Positions 27,262-36,664 of a DNA stretch of 64,000 nucleotides are shown in pieces. How positions within the stretch are numbered: the stretch's first letter is position 1; each line of letters begins with the position of its first letter. Origin of the DNA: Thiomicrospira microaerophila. GTDB taxonomy: Bacteria > Pseudomonadota > Gammaproteobacteria > Thiomicrospirales > Thiomicrospiraceae. The stretch spans positions 1-64,000 of the forward strand of contig NZ_JYNN01000008.1 of assembly GCF_000934765.1 (NCBI RefSeq). The letters run 5' to 3'. Under the pieces are notes generated by a model, which was not told where the DNA came from, made no database searches, and saw only the letters and a list, made by a program, of their open reading frames with translations. The position numbers were made by a program, and so were the translations under genes.

Positions 27262-30200
27262 ATGCGCAACAACCAGCCCGTTACACAAAAAGAAATCACG
27301 ATACCCAATCACTTTAATCTATCAAGCACGACCGATTTAAACGGTACGGTGTTAAGTGCATCTGAGGATTTCTTGACGATTAGTGGCTATAGCGCGGATG
27401 AAATGCTCGGTCAACCGCACAATATTTTGCGCCATCCCGATGTGCCAGCACAAGTTTTTGACGACATGTGGACTACCTTAAAACAAGGTAAGGACTGGAC
27501 AGGCATCGTAAAAAACCGTGCAAAAAATGGTGATTACTACTGGGTACGGGCAAACAATTCACCAATGCTGGTCAACAACAAAATTCAAGGCTTTGTGTCG
27601 GTCAGAACACCCGCTACCCCCGAAGAAGTAACCGCTACCACCCAGCTCTACAAACAAATAGACCAAAACAAATGCCAACTCAAACAGGGACTGGCTATTA
27701 AACCCTGGCAAAGCACCCTGCATAAATTTAGTATTAAAGGTGGCCTAGCCAAAACCCTCGTTATCTACGCAAGCATTATCCTACTTGTCTCTATTGCACT
27801 ACTTGGCAGTATTTTCTACAACACGCAAATAAAGCCGATTGTTGAAAAAGAACTGCATGAAGAAATGCTATTGGCTGAACAGCAAATCCAGAACCAAATC
27901 GCATTCAAGTCGCTCTCTGTCACGGATATTGCCGCAACTGCAGCCATGATGCCTGAGTTGCAACAAGCATTAGCCGGTGTAGCCGATCGTCTGCCAGCGC
28001 AAACACGCCTTTCAGAAGTACAAAAACACTTTGCTAACATTACAGACTATCGGAATATACGCATTCAGCTTTATGATCCGGAGGGACGTTCATTCATGCG
28101 CTCATGGGCACCTGAACGTTTTGGCGATATGCATCTGGATCGCATTCGTGATCGTGCATTAGAAACACGAAAAACCCTTGGCGATATTTCGGTTCACAAG
28201 AATGACTTTGGCATCGGCGTCACCGGTTATGCCCCTGTGTTTTACCAAGGTCAGCTTGTCGGTGTGATTTCAGCCTCCGGTGGCGTCGGCTCGGTTGTGC
28301 GTGACTTAAAAGCTTTAAATAATGAATGGGTTATGGTGATTGATCAATCCTTTTACGGTCAAAGAATCCCCCCCACTCTAGCAAACAATACCCCGTTCAC
28401 TAACGGCTACCTACTGGCACATAACAGCTGGTTTGATAACCAATCTATCGACAATCTTCGCCAACACCTACCCGAGCTAGCTCAAGGTGAAGAGCGCAAA
28501 AGCTATTTTGTAGGTGACTCCATTATTATTGATTTACCCGCCTATAACCCGGCAGGTGAAATTAGGGGGCGCCACTTAATGATAAAACCCGCCGATGCGA
28601 TCCATCAACAAATCGCACAAGCTACACAGCAAGTGATTTGGTCCTTAGCTAGCGTGGTATTGGTTGTACTGGCGATTATCATCACCTTGCTGGTCATTAT
28701 TTCAGCGCGCGTCATTCGTCCATTAAAAACCCTCTCTACCTCATTGAGTCAAATGGTTAAAACTGGGCGTTTTAATGAAAGAGTTATGCGCCTTGATAAT
28801 GGTGACGAGATCAGTCAAATTATTCAGACCTACAACCGATTTGCAGGAAATGTCCAGCGTGCTATTACCAACATTAATGATGTGATGTCCTCCGTGGCCA
28901 AGGGGCAATTTAATGTTGAGGTCACCGACGAGTTACAAGGCGATCTAGACATTATGAAACAATCGGTAAATGGCTCTGTAGCCAGTGTTCGCAATACGAT
29001 GGATGCATTAAGTACGGTGATGGATAGCCTATACCAAGGCCAATTCGATACTAAAATGCCCGATCATATACGTGGCGAATTCCGTGTGAAGGTCAATCAA
29101 GCCACCGAGTCGCTCAGTGCGGTGGTGGCCGATATTAATCAAGCGATGAACAAAATGCGCGAAGGACAATTTAATGCCCGCGTTACAGCCGACGCCCGGG
29201 GCTCAATGGCGGAATTAAAACAAAACTTTAACCATTCTATGGAAGTTATCTCCCATGCCATAACCGAAATCAGTCGTGTGGTTGCATCGCAAGCATCCGG
29301 CGACTTAACCGTTAAATTACCTTCTGGGACGTTTAAAGGTGAGCTGCACGACCTGAAGAATGCCATTAATTATTCATCCTTAAAAATGAATGAAGTGGTC
29401 AACGTTGCCATCGACACATCACGGATTGTGAAAAGCGCGGCGGATGAGGTAGCGCATGGCGCGAGTGATCTAAGTCACCGAGTCCAAGAACAAGCCGCGG
29501 CTCTTGAGCAAACATCCGCTACCATGGAGCAAATGTCAAGCCAGCTTAAAGGCTCGACACAACAGGCAAACCAAGCGACCCAGATGGCGCTGAATGTCAA
29601 TCAGCAAGCCAAACAAGGTGTTGTTATTATGACGAGCACTATTGAGGCAATGAGCGCTATTGAAGAGTCTAGTCGTCGTATTTCTGAAATTGTGACCTTG
29701 ATTGACAGCATTGCTTTCCAAACGAACTTGCTGGCACTTAACGCGGCCGTAGAAGCCGCCAGAGCCGGCGACCATGGACGTGGCTTTGCTGTTGTAGCAG
29801 GTGAAGTGCGTAGTCTTGCACAAAAATCCGCACAGGCGGCTAAGGAAATCGAGGGGCTAATTCATGAAACCGCAACCCGCGTATCTAACGGCGCCAAGCT
29901 CGCTAACCAAACAGGTGAAACCCTTAATCAAATATCCAATGCCATAAATGAAGTCAGTAGCATGATTGAGCAGATTGCACAGGCGACGGAAGAGCAATCG
30001 GAAGGTGTACACCAGGTTAACCAGGCTATCACTCAAATTGATGGTGTGACACAACAAAATGCCGCCTTGGTTGAGCAAACCAGTGCCGCCTCAGAAAGTC
30101 TGAGTGAACAGGCAAAAACTTTACAACAAGAAATGAATTTCTTTAAAACCGATGCCCATCCGAGCTACCACCATGACAAAGAGCCAAACCCCGCGACACC

Positions 30201-30330
30201 CTCATCACACCAAGCGCGACACAAAAAACCCACGCCGGTGTTGAGCAAACCAAACAACAATAAGACACTGAAAGCTCAAGCTTCACGCAACCAAGCTAAG
30301 AGCGAAGACCAAAACTGGAGTGAGTTCTAA
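27262..30330 (+). CDS. PAS-sensor methyl-accepting chemotaxis protein with CheR/CheB tether
   Basis: A 1022-residue chemoreceptor. Order: a cytoplasmic Aer-type PAS domain (about 15-125, [21 protein letters not shown]); a TM helix (about 175-195); a periplasmic Cache-like sensor (about 200-450); a second TM ([20 protein letters not shown]); a HAMP plus repeated HAMP-like coiled segments ([38 protein letters not shown]); and the signalling hairpin [20 protein letters not shown]. The C-terminus ends NWSEF, matching the xWxxF pentapeptide that docks CheR/CheB. ATG 27262 has AAGGA upstream. It stands alone, just upstream of a MITE remnant and a terminator. Confidence 0.9.
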   Translation: MRNNQPVTQKEITIPNHFNLSSTTDLNGTVLSASEDFLTISGYSADEMLGQPHNILRHPDVPAQVFDDMWTTLKQGKDWTGIVKNRAKNGDYYWVRANNSPMLVNNKIQGFVSVRTPATPEEVTATTQLYKQIDQNKCQLKQGLAIKPWQSTLHKFSIKGGLAKTLVIYASIILLVSIALLGSIFYNTQIKPIVEKELHEEMLLAEQQIQNQIAFKSLSVTDIAATAAMMPELQQALAGVADRLPAQTRLSEVQKHFANITDYRNIRIQLYDPEGRSFMRSWAPERFGDMHLDRIRDRALETRKTLGDISVHKNDFGIGVTGYAPVFYQGQLVGVISASGGVGSVVRDLKALNNEWVMVIDQSFYGQRIPPTLANNTPFTNGYLLAHNSWFDNQSIDNLRQHLPELAQGEERKSYFVGDSIIIDLPAYNPAGEIRGRHLMIKPADAIHQQIAQATQQVIWSLASVVLVVLAIIITLLVIISARVIRPLKTLSTSLSQMVKTGRFNERVMRLDNGDEISQIIQTYNRFAGNVQRAITNINDVMSSVAKGQFNVEVTDELQGDLDIMKQSVNGSVASVRNTMDALSTVMDSLYQGQFDTKMPDHIRGEFRVKVNQATESLSAVVADINQAMNKMREGQFNARVTADARGSMAELKQNFNHSMEVISHAITEISRVVASQASGDLTVKLPSGTFKGELHDLKNAINYSSLKMNEVVNVAIDTSRIVKSAADEVAHGASDLSHRVQEQAAALEQTSATMEQMSSQLKGSTQQANQATQMALNVNQQAKQGVVIMTSTIEAMSAIEESSRRISEIVTLIDSIAFQTNLLALNAAVEAARAGDHGRGFAVVAGEVRSLAQKSAQAAKEIEGLIHETATRVSNGAKLANQTGETLNQISNAINEVSSMIEQIAQATEEQSEGVHQVNQAITQIDGVTQQNAALVEQTSAASESLSEQAKTLQQEMNFFKTDAHPSYHHDKEPNPATPSSHQARHKKPTPVLSKPNNNKTLKAQASRNQAKSEDQNWSEF

Positions 30331-30334
30331 TCCC

Positions 30335-30377
30335 GCTTTTTTGCAGCGGATTGACTTAAGTCTGACAGGCTACTAAG
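30335..30377. repeat. One-ended remnant of the CTAG/GAGCCTG MITE family
   Basis: Reads like the right end of the 14746 element, including the inner part CTTTTTTGCAG and a degenerate end repeat (AGTCTGACAGGCTACTAAG). It lies 4 bp after the chemoreceptor stop. Confidence 0.6.
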
Positions 30378-30379
30378 AC

Positions 30380-30416
30380 AAAGCCCATTTTAACTGCTAA
30401 AATGGGCTTTTATTTT
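30380..30416 (+). terminator. Rho-independent terminator
   Basis: A 13-bp perfect stem AAAGCCCATTTTA / TAAAATGGGCTTT with a 5-nt loop, followed by TATTTT. It ends the chemoreceptor transcript before the exonuclease gene; the A-rich 5' arm would let it work on both strands. Confidence 0.8.
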
Positions 30417-30435
30417 AACTAGACCCTTATTCCCC

Positions 30436-31515
30436 ATGAGCCAAGCCCAACTAATTCTGTTTGATAAACGCAACCAACCCATTAAAGAATACATCGTCGC
30501 GGTTGCCGCGTCTGATGGATTAGATATTAAAGGGGTACAACTGGTCGCTTCACCGGCTAAAGGTGAAAAATCCTTAATCACGGCGGGGTTACGTATCCCG
30601 GCCCTCGAAGCCTATGGTTATAACACCAAAAAAATAGCCCATGCCACACTTGACCAACTATTGGTTAACGAAGATGTGTTGACCCTCGAACAATTTATTG
30701 AACGCGCCTCGGATGATGAAGCTGTACGCCAAGCTTTGCAAAAATCAGCCAATAAAGCACAGCTTGCGGTTGAAGCCTTGATTAGCGAATTCACCGCGTC
30801 TGAAGTGATTAATCTGATACAAGAAAATCGTAACGATGCGCTATTTAAACTCAAAACCCATGACAAGGAGCTCAAGGACAAACGGGTGCTATGCCTTGAT
30901 ATTGAGGCCACCGACATTTCTACTAATCCTGAAGCAGATGTTATACAAATTTCGATTTGTGACTTTGAGGGCAATGAAGTGCTTAACCAACTGATTAACC
31001 CAGGTTATGACGTACCCGACAATGAAAAACACAACATCACCACCGAAATGGTTCAGGATGCGCCCTTGTTTTCAAAATGCTGGGATCAAATACACCGTAC
31101 TCTATTGGAAGCAGATGTTATTTTAGCTTATAGCACAGAAAGTGATTTTGCTTACCTGCAAAACTCGGCTACTAAAAAAATGCTCGATTTTGAATTAGAT
31201 TACAACAAGTGGTTAGATGTTGCAGAACTGAGCAAAGAGTTAGTCGGTTCGATGCGCTGGCATTCGGAAAAAATGTATTGGTTCTGGAAAACCCCAAAAC
31301 TGACCGCGGCCTATGAAAAAGTATTAGACAAGCCCTTTCCAGGAGATGCACACGATGCACTTGCTGACGCACAAGCGACCGCCGAATTGATGCGCGCGAT
31401 GCTTATTCAAGGCCGTAACTCACAAGTCAAAGAGAAAAAACCGGTTGTCGAAGCGAAAAAAGCCGTAACCAACAACCTGTTTGCACAAGCCTTCGCTAAC
31501 GCCAAGCGCAAATAA
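30436..31515 (+). CDS. DEDDh 3'-5' exonuclease with novel N-terminal region
   Basis: A 359-residue protein. The C-terminal half (about 150-320) is a DnaQ-like exonuclease with ExoI LDIEATD (Asp/Glu), ExoII YSTESDFAYL (Asp) and ExoIII HDALADAQAT (His, Asp), so all four catalytic acids and the His are present. The first 145 residues match nothing I know; they are rich in Ala/Glu and probably helical, with a tail VEAKKAVTNNLFAQAF at the C-terminus. It may be a proofreading-type or RNA/DNA trimming nuclease. The stop overlaps the region of the hisI start (TAATGGAG). Confidence 0.8.
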   Translation: MSQAQLILFDKRNQPIKEYIVAVAASDGLDIKGVQLVASPAKGEKSLITAGLRIPALEAYGYNTKKIAHATLDQLLVNEDVLTLEQFIERASDDEAVRQALQKSANKAQLAVEALISEFTASEVINLIQENRNDALFKLKTHDKELKDKRVLCLDIEATDISTNPEADVIQISICDFEGNEVLNQLINPGYDVPDNEKHNITTEMVQDAPLFSKCWDQIHRTLLEADVILAYSTESDFAYLQNSATKKMLDFELDYNKWLDVAELSKELVGSMRWHSEKMYWFWKTPKLTAAYEKVLDKPFPGDAHDALADAQATAELMRAMLIQGRNSQVKEKKPVVEAKKAVTNNLFAQAFANAKRK

Positions 31516-31523
31516 TGGAGAGC

Positions 31524-31964
31524 ATGATGAATTTTTTAGACCTAGAAAAAGCCAAAAAAGGCGACCAGTTTGATTGGCAGCCTTTTAAAGCCCAGCTAAA
31601 ATTTGACCAAGACGGCTTAATGCCTGCGATTGCTCAGCAACATGATACGGGTGAGGTGTTAATGCTCGCCTATATAAACCTAGCGGCATTGGAAGAAACC
31701 CTAAGTACAGGGCGTGTATGCTACTGGTCGCGTTCGCGCCAAAACTACTGGCGAAAGGGCGAAGCTTCAGGTCAAATACAACGCCTTAAAGAGGCACGTT
31801 TAGATTGTGATGGCGACACTTTATTGCTATTAGTCGACCAAACCGGTCCGGCCTGCCATACAGGACGTTCTAACTGTTTCTACAACGGTATCAAAGGCGA
31901 TAAACTTGAAATCCTATCAGACCCTTTAATCGACCCCGCCGAGCTCTACAAACACGCACAGTAA
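31524..31964 (+). CDS. hisI: Phosphoribosyl-AMP cyclohydrolase
   Basis: Opens the adenine ring of PR-AMP in histidine synthesis. About 146 residues, monofunctional (no HisE domain). Zinc/magnesium-site motifs are visible in EVLMLAYINLAALEETL, CYWSRSRQNYWRKGEASG, LDCDGDTLLLLVDQTGPACHTG and SNCFYN. Starts at 31515, 31524 and 31527 are possible. GGAGAG precedes the last two, which I prefer. It is separated from any his operon in this window. Confidence 0.93.
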   Translation: MMNFLDLEKAKKGDQFDWQPFKAQLKFDQDGLMPAIAQQHDTGEVLMLAYINLAALEETLSTGRVCYWSRSRQNYWRKGEASGQIQRLKEARLDCDGDTLLLLVDQTGPACHTGRSNCFYNGIKGDKLEILSDPLIDPAELYKHAQ

Positions 31965-31974
31965 TTCCCCAATA

Positions 31975-32000
31975 AAAAAGCCCGGAAATCCGGGCTTTTT
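31975..32000 (+). terminator. Rho-independent terminator (bidirectional)
   Basis: An 11-bp stem AAAAAGCCCGG / CCGGGCTTTTT with a 4-nt loop lies 10 bp after hisI. The symmetrical A and T tracts let it serve both hisI and the convergent small gene at 32028. Confidence 0.9.
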
Positions 32001-32027
32001 GCTCTGAGGAGAGTGCAATCTTGCTAA

Positions 32028-32243
32028 TTAACGCATAGATACAACAGGTAACTCACGCGCTTCAAATGTCCAAGTGTTTTCCTGTGTTGTCTTCACTTCT
32101 TTTACTTCAACCTGTGCTTGTTGTTCAACAGCTGGCTTTTGGGCGTCAAGTTTACAACCAAATTCCCATGTAGGTTGTTCTTGGCTTGCAACCGCTACAC
32201 CCGCGAACATCATAGAGGCTAAAACTAGGCTTGTCTTTTTCAT
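32028..32243 (-). CDS. Small exported protein, unknown function
   Basis: A 71-residue protein with a clear Sec signal peptide (MKKTSLVLASMMFAGVAVAS) followed by a charged Gln/Glu/Val-rich mature part. The mature part has one Cys and two similar Trp-containing strands (PTWEFGCKL and NTWTFEARELP), which look like an internal repeat. I recognise no family. AAGGAG precedes the ATG at 32243. It shares a terminator with hisI. Confidence 0.7.
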   Translation of the reverse strand: MKKTSLVLASMMFAGVAVASQEQPTWEFGCKLDAQKPAVEQQAQVEVKEVKTTQENTWTFEARELPVVSMR

Positions 32244-32461
32244 GGTTAACTCCTTCATTCAAGTAAGATGAGAGCCGCAGCTCTTGTTTTCAATTCGTGT
32301 ATAGAATAACACATAGATTTTATTTATCAATACATCAGACTAAAATATATTAGTAAATTATTATATTCTAATATATGTAACAAATGCACGCCACACCTAG
32401 CGAATAGAACAAGAACTCGCTACACTTAGCACTAACTATGAATGATTAACTTAATAAACCT

Positions 32462-34195
32462 ATGAACCTAAATCAAACCTTTACCCTTAACATCATGGTC
32501 AGCGCACCGAATTGGACCGAACAATACAACTACCCAGAACTCGAGGTGAAATGGCAGGCGCTGTTCCGTCAAATCGAAAATAGATTACCGACATCCGTCA
32601 CCCCGCAGCTTATTACCGGATATCGAGAGGGGATAGAGCAACTCAGTGTTGAGCTGGCTCATCAAAATGAATTTAAAATTCAACTCCTGCTTTGCCAAAA
32701 ATTTGGTCAACTTACCAAACTCGTTGAAAATGAAAAACGGCTACATATTCATCGCATTATTTCGCTTGGTCGTGACAAAAATGAACTCATGCTGTCGCCC
32801 TCGCCTTTGGCTATGCGTGATAATTTAATGCTTGACTATGCAGATGTGTTACTCATCGCGTGGCAACCAGGCCTGGACACCCTGGAAAGCCGTGCGGGGT
32901 TTGAATTGATATCCCAAGCCGCGCAGAGTCTTAAGCCTGTGATTTGGATGGATGAGCAAGGTGAATTGCACTGGCTAAAACTCAGCCAACTGGACAATCC
33001 TAACCTATTACTTTTAAAAGCAAAAAATAACTGCGCGCAACTTGTGAACTATTTTAAGTCGTTTAGCAACTTAGAACAAACGCCTTTTGAATCAACATTA
33101 AAGCAACTGTTTTTAATAAAAAACAATGAAAAAGACACCATTCCCGAAGAAATAAATACGCTTTGGGCGCAGCCAAGCGCTAACGATACGCAAGTCAATA
33201 CCGGCTGGTGGTACCAACTTAAGCAACGGATTGGCCATTATAAAAACCCCACAACAGTCGAGTCGGCACACGATGACATCAAACCCAAGCCGACCTTAAC
33301 CCAAGCGTTTAAACACCACAATCAGCTTGCTGAACAAGCAGGCGAGGGCTATCGCTTCAATGTATGGATGCTGTATGGGTTTGCGGCACTCGCGGTGATT
33401 TTAGCGGTCAGCGCCGAGGTTTGGCAGCTGCACTGGCTGGCCTATTTTGAATTGATCGTCATCGCAACAATTATTTACCGGGTTTATTGGGCGCGTAAAA
33501 CACAGCTGCATGAAAAATGGATGCGCCATCGCTATATTGCCGAACAATTGCGCTATTGTATTATGGGGCACCCGTTAATGGTTGTACCCGAACCATTTCG
33601 TGCGCCGCAATGGCTGATTAAAAACGGACAGCTTGAACTGAAGTCTGCCGAAATCTGGCTATTGCAGCGTTATCTGATGGCGAGCGGCCTACCCTGTGAA
33701 GACGGTAAAATTTATACCCCACCCTATCATAATCATGCGCTGGTTGACCACATGCAACAGGTGATCAACAATCAAAAAACCTATCACCAACGCCACCATC
33801 ACCAAAAACATCTCGGGCATCATCACCTCCATCGGCTCACCGAGGTCTTCTTTGTGTTCACCTTTGTCGCCGTGTCTATACACTTATTTATCCATGACAT
33901 TTGGTTGCTGCTGTTCACTGCCGCGTTACCCGCCGTAGCGGCGAGTATGCACGGTATCCTCACCAAGCTAGAAATGCAACGCATTGCCAGTCAGTCAGCA
34001 CTGCTCTACCAACAATTAAGCGAAACAGACCAGGCTTTTTCACGCTTTATTCAACAAACTGAAAAAGGCGATGATGACTGGCAAGCGTGGATGAGCCTTT
34101 TTGCACTCGCCAATGCCAACAGCCAGATCATGTCAGACAATATCAACCAATGGCAACACTTAATTCAAAAGCAGCGTATTGATATCCCTGCTTAA
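32462..34195 (+). CDS. Predicted SLOG-SLATT-like membrane protein
   Basis: A 577-residue protein with no name that I can recall. Residues about 8-190 look like a SLOG/Rossmannoid nucleotide-binding domain (PQLITGYREGIEQLSVELAHQ, then YADVLLIAW and KPVIWMDEQGELHWL). A linker leads to a paired TM region (WMLYGFAALAVILAVSAEVW and LAYFELIVIATIIYRVYW) followed by the helix HEKWMRHRYIAEQLRYCI, resembling SLATT/DUF4231 domains. A His-rich loop and a second TM pair (EVFFVFTFVAVSIHLFIHD, LLLFTAALPAVAASM) follow. SLOG and SLATT domains occur in nucleotide-signal immunity systems, so a sensor-effector role is possible but unproven. An AACCAGGCCTGG copy encodes QPGL inside the first domain. Confidence 0.6.
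   Translation: MNLNQTFTLNIMVSAPNWTEQYNYPELEVKWQALFRQIENRLPTSVTPQLITGYREGIEQLSVELAHQNEFKIQLLLCQKFGQLTKLVENEKRLHIHRIISLGRDKNELMLSPSPLAMRDNLMLDYADVLLIAWQPGLDTLESRAGFELISQAAQSLKPVIWMDEQGELHWLKLSQLDNPNLLLLKAKNNCAQLVNYFKSFSNLEQTPFESTLKQLFLIKNNEKDTIPEEINTLWAQPSANDTQVNTGWWYQLKQRIGHYKNPTTVESAHDDIKPKPTLTQAFKHHNQLAEQAGEGYRFNVWMLYGFAALAVILAVSAEVWQLHWLAYFELIVIATIIYRVYWARKTQLHEKWMRHRYIAEQLRYCIMGHPLMVVPEPFRAPQWLIKNGQLELKSAEIWLLQRYLMASGLPCEDGKIYTPPYHNHALVDHMQQVINNQKTYHQRHHHQKHLGHHHLHRLTEVFFVFTFVAVSIHLFIHDIWLLLFTAALPAVAASMHGILTKLEMQRIASQSALLYQQLSETDQAFSRFIQQTEKGDDDWQAWMSLFALANANSQIMSDNINQWQHLIQKQRIDIPA
32865..32876. repeat. CCAGGCCTGG palindrome, 12-bp copy
   Basis: AACCAGGCCTGG in the QPGLD frame within the SLOG-like domain; the last two consensus bases are changed. 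It is the first copy after the 13.6-kb gap. Confidence 0.8.
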
Positions 34196-34211
34196 TCATA
34201 CCGCTTAGTGA

Positions 34212-35141
34212 TTAAAAATGAATTCGCGGGTTAAACGGCATTTTACCGGCCATTGTCTGATAGAAGGCTTTTGATTCATCATCTAACGCAGGGGGGGTAT
34301 GAATTTGAATCACCACATACTGGTCGCCAGGTGTTTTGCCTAAACCACGCCCTTTAATACGCAATTTTGCTCCAGACTGCGTACCCACAGGAATTGACAT
34401 ATTCACCTTGCCTTTGAGTGTTGGGATTTCAACCTTTGTACCGAGCGCCGCTTCCCAAGGTGTAAGGGGTAAGTCTAAAAACACATTTTCGTCTTCAACG
34501 CGGTAGAGGGGGTGATTTTGCAAATCTATTTCCAGATATAAATCACCATTCGGACCGCCACCGTGGCCAGGCGCACCTTGACCCGTTAGCCGAATACGCT
34601 GCCCCTGCTTAATGCCGGCAGGGATCTTAACCTTAATTTGCTTGCTACGTTGAAACACGCGCCCTTGTTGATCAGCCTGTGGGATTTGCAACGTCAAATT
34701 ACGCTCATTGCCATTCACAGCCTCCTCTAGGCTCACTAATACCTTAACGGACTGATCCTCGCCCTTCTGACGAAAAGGCTGACGCCCCCCATAGCCGCTG
34801 CCAAATCCTTGACCACCAAACCCACCTTGACCACGAAACAACGACTCAAAAAAATCACTAAAGCCGCCCGCCTGACCGCCACCAAACATCTGTTCAAAAC
34901 CTGGAGGCGGATCAAAATGCTGACCATTTTGATAACCCGAGCCAAACTGATCAAAGGTCGAGCGTTTTTGTTTATCGCTCAACACCTCATAGGCTTCGCT
35001 AATATCCTTAAACCTTGACTCATCGCCAGTAGGTTTATCTGGGTGATATTGGGCCGCCAGCTTTCGATAGGCTTTTTTAATTTCCGCCTCTGTTGCTGAA
35101 CGCTCCACACCTAAAATCTTGTAATAATCTTTATATTCCAT
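34212..35141 (-). CDS. cbpA: DnaJ-type co-chaperone (CbpA-like)
   Basis: A 309-residue J-protein that stimulates DnaK and may bind curved DNA. The N-terminal J domain has YRKLAAQYHPDKP (HPD at about 33-35), a Gly/Phe-rich linker (GGGQAGGFSDFFESLFRGQGG, in pieces) and two C-terminal substrate-binding domains (KVKIPAGIKQGQRIRLTGQG, LDLPLTPWEAALGTKVEIPT). It lacks the DnaJ zinc-finger, which distinguishes CbpA from DnaJ. It is convergent with the SLATT-like gene (16 bp apart). No cbpM is adjacent. Confidence 0.92.
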   Translation of the reverse strand: MEYKDYYKILGVERSATEAEIKKAYRKLAAQYHPDKPTGDESRFKDISEAYEVLSDKQKRSTFDQFGSGYQNGQHFDPPPGFEQMFGGGQAGGFSDFFESLFRGQGGFGGQGFGSGYGGRQPFRQKGEDQSVKVLVSLEEAVNGNERNLTLQIPQADQQGRVFQRSKQIKVKIPAGIKQGQRIRLTGQGAPGHGGGPNGDLYLEIDLQNHPLYRVEDENVFLDLPLTPWEAALGTKVEIPTLKGKVNMSIPVGTQSGAKLRIKGRGLGKTPGDQYVVIQIHTPPALDDESKAFYQTMAGKMPFNPRIHF

Positions 35142-35258
35142 ACGCTGTCCTCAAAAATTTTAAACTTCATGGGGTTTAAACCGGCCTTTTTCAATGTTTA
35201 CTTTTAAATAAGCTTATTTAGACGCATAATATCGCTAACCAACGAATAAAAGACAGCC

Positions 35259-36638
35259 ATGAGTACAAAAAACAATGAAATGACCATCCGCCCGAATGGC
35301 GCGCTACAAATTTTATCCAAACAAGAAGCGAACCAGCTTTGTGATCACTCTGACACAGGGCTAAATGATCTATTAAGACGTTGCTCGTTAGCCGTACTCA
35401 ATACCGGTAACAATATAGACTGTGGTGAAAAGCTGCTTGAGATGCACCCAGATTTTGACATCAAAGTCCAATCACGAGGACGCGGCATTGAGCTGATTAT
35501 CTGCAACCCCCCAGAGTCGGCATTTATTGACGGTGAAATGCTGGAAGGCTTACGTGAGCATCTATTTGCGGTCGTGCGCGACCTGGTTTATGTGCGCAAC
35601 AATATTACCGACTCTGGACTCTTTGACCTTAACGATAGTGCAGGCATCACGAATGCCGTATTTCATATACTACGCAATGCCGAGGTGTTGCGCACGAATG
35701 AAGAACCTAACCTAGTCGCATGTTGGGGAGGGCACGCCATTTCTCGGCGTGAATACGAGTATTCACGCCATGTTGGTATTGCACTAGGAGAGCGCAGGCT
35801 TAATATCTGCACAGGCTGCGGACCAGGCGTAATGAAAGGCCCGATGCGCGGTGCCGAGGCCGGGCATCACAACCAACGCTTTACTAATCGTCGCTATATT
35901 GGCTTGTCTGAACCTGGCATCATTGCGGCAGAGGCACCCAATACAGTTGTCAACGAGCTGGTTATCTTGCCTGATATTGAAAAGCGCCTTGAAGCCTTTG
36001 TTCGCTTGGCGCACGGGATTATTATTTTTCCTGGTGGTCCTGGTACCCTCGAAGAGCTACTTTATATTCTAAGCATTTTGCTCGACCCTAAAAATACACA
36101 ACACCCCTACCCCTTGGTGCTAACGGGTGATAAAGGCTGTGCAAACTATTTTGAGGAAGTAAAATATTTTATTTCCCAAACGCTGGGGCAAACAGCATTG
36201 GATCGACTCAACATACAACTCGATAACCCTGACGATGTAGCCAGCTTTATGAAGCAACAGATGCAGGTCATCAAAAAAGATCGAATACAAACCAGCGACG
36301 CTTACTATTTTAACTGGCAAATCCATATCGAAGCCGATTTGCAAAAAACCTTTGAACCAACACATCAAAGTATGCGCGCATTAAACTTAACCAAAGCCCA
36401 ACCCGCTCACCTGCTAGCCTCACAACTACGCTGTGCCTTTTCTGGCATCGTTGCGGGTAATGTCAAGGCGGAAGGCTTGCGCGCCGTGGCTCAACATGGC
36501 CCATTTGAACTATGTGGTGATCCTGAAATCATGGCCGCACTTGAGCGGTTACTGAACTTTATGATTGAACAAAAACGCATGAAAATTGATGCCGAAAACT
36601 ACATTCCTAGCTATCGCATATTAAAAACAACACAATAA
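35259..36638 (+). CDS. ppnN: Pyrimidine/purine nucleotide 5'-monophosphate nucleosidase
   Basis: The LOG-family enzyme PpnN (YgdH), which cleaves nucleotide monophosphates to base plus ribose-5-phosphate and is known to bind (p)ppGpp. At 459 residues it has the family length. Signatures are CWGGHAISRREYEYSRHVG, CTGCGPGVMKGPMRGAEAGH and the LOG motif FPGGPGTLEELLYILSILL. It stands alone upstream of srmB. Confidence 0.95.
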   Translation: MSTKNNEMTIRPNGALQILSKQEANQLCDHSDTGLNDLLRRCSLAVLNTGNNIDCGEKLLEMHPDFDIKVQSRGRGIELIICNPPESAFIDGEMLEGLREHLFAVVRDLVYVRNNITDSGLFDLNDSAGITNAVFHILRNAEVLRTNEEPNLVACWGGHAISRREYEYSRHVGIALGERRLNICTGCGPGVMKGPMRGAEAGHHNQRFTNRRYIGLSEPGIIAAEAPNTVVNELVILPDIEKRLEAFVRLAHGIIIFPGGPGTLEELLYILSILLDPKNTQHPYPLVLTGDKGCANYFEEVKYFISQTLGQTALDRLNIQLDNPDDVASFMKQQMQVIKKDRIQTSDAYYFNWQIHIEADLQKTFEPTHQSMRALNLTKAQPAHLLASQLRCAFSGIVAGNVKAEGLRAVAQHGPFELCGDPEIMAALERLLNFMIEQKRMKIDAENYIPSYRILKTTQ

Positions 36639-36664
36639 CAAACAGAATAATAAAAGGCTAAACC

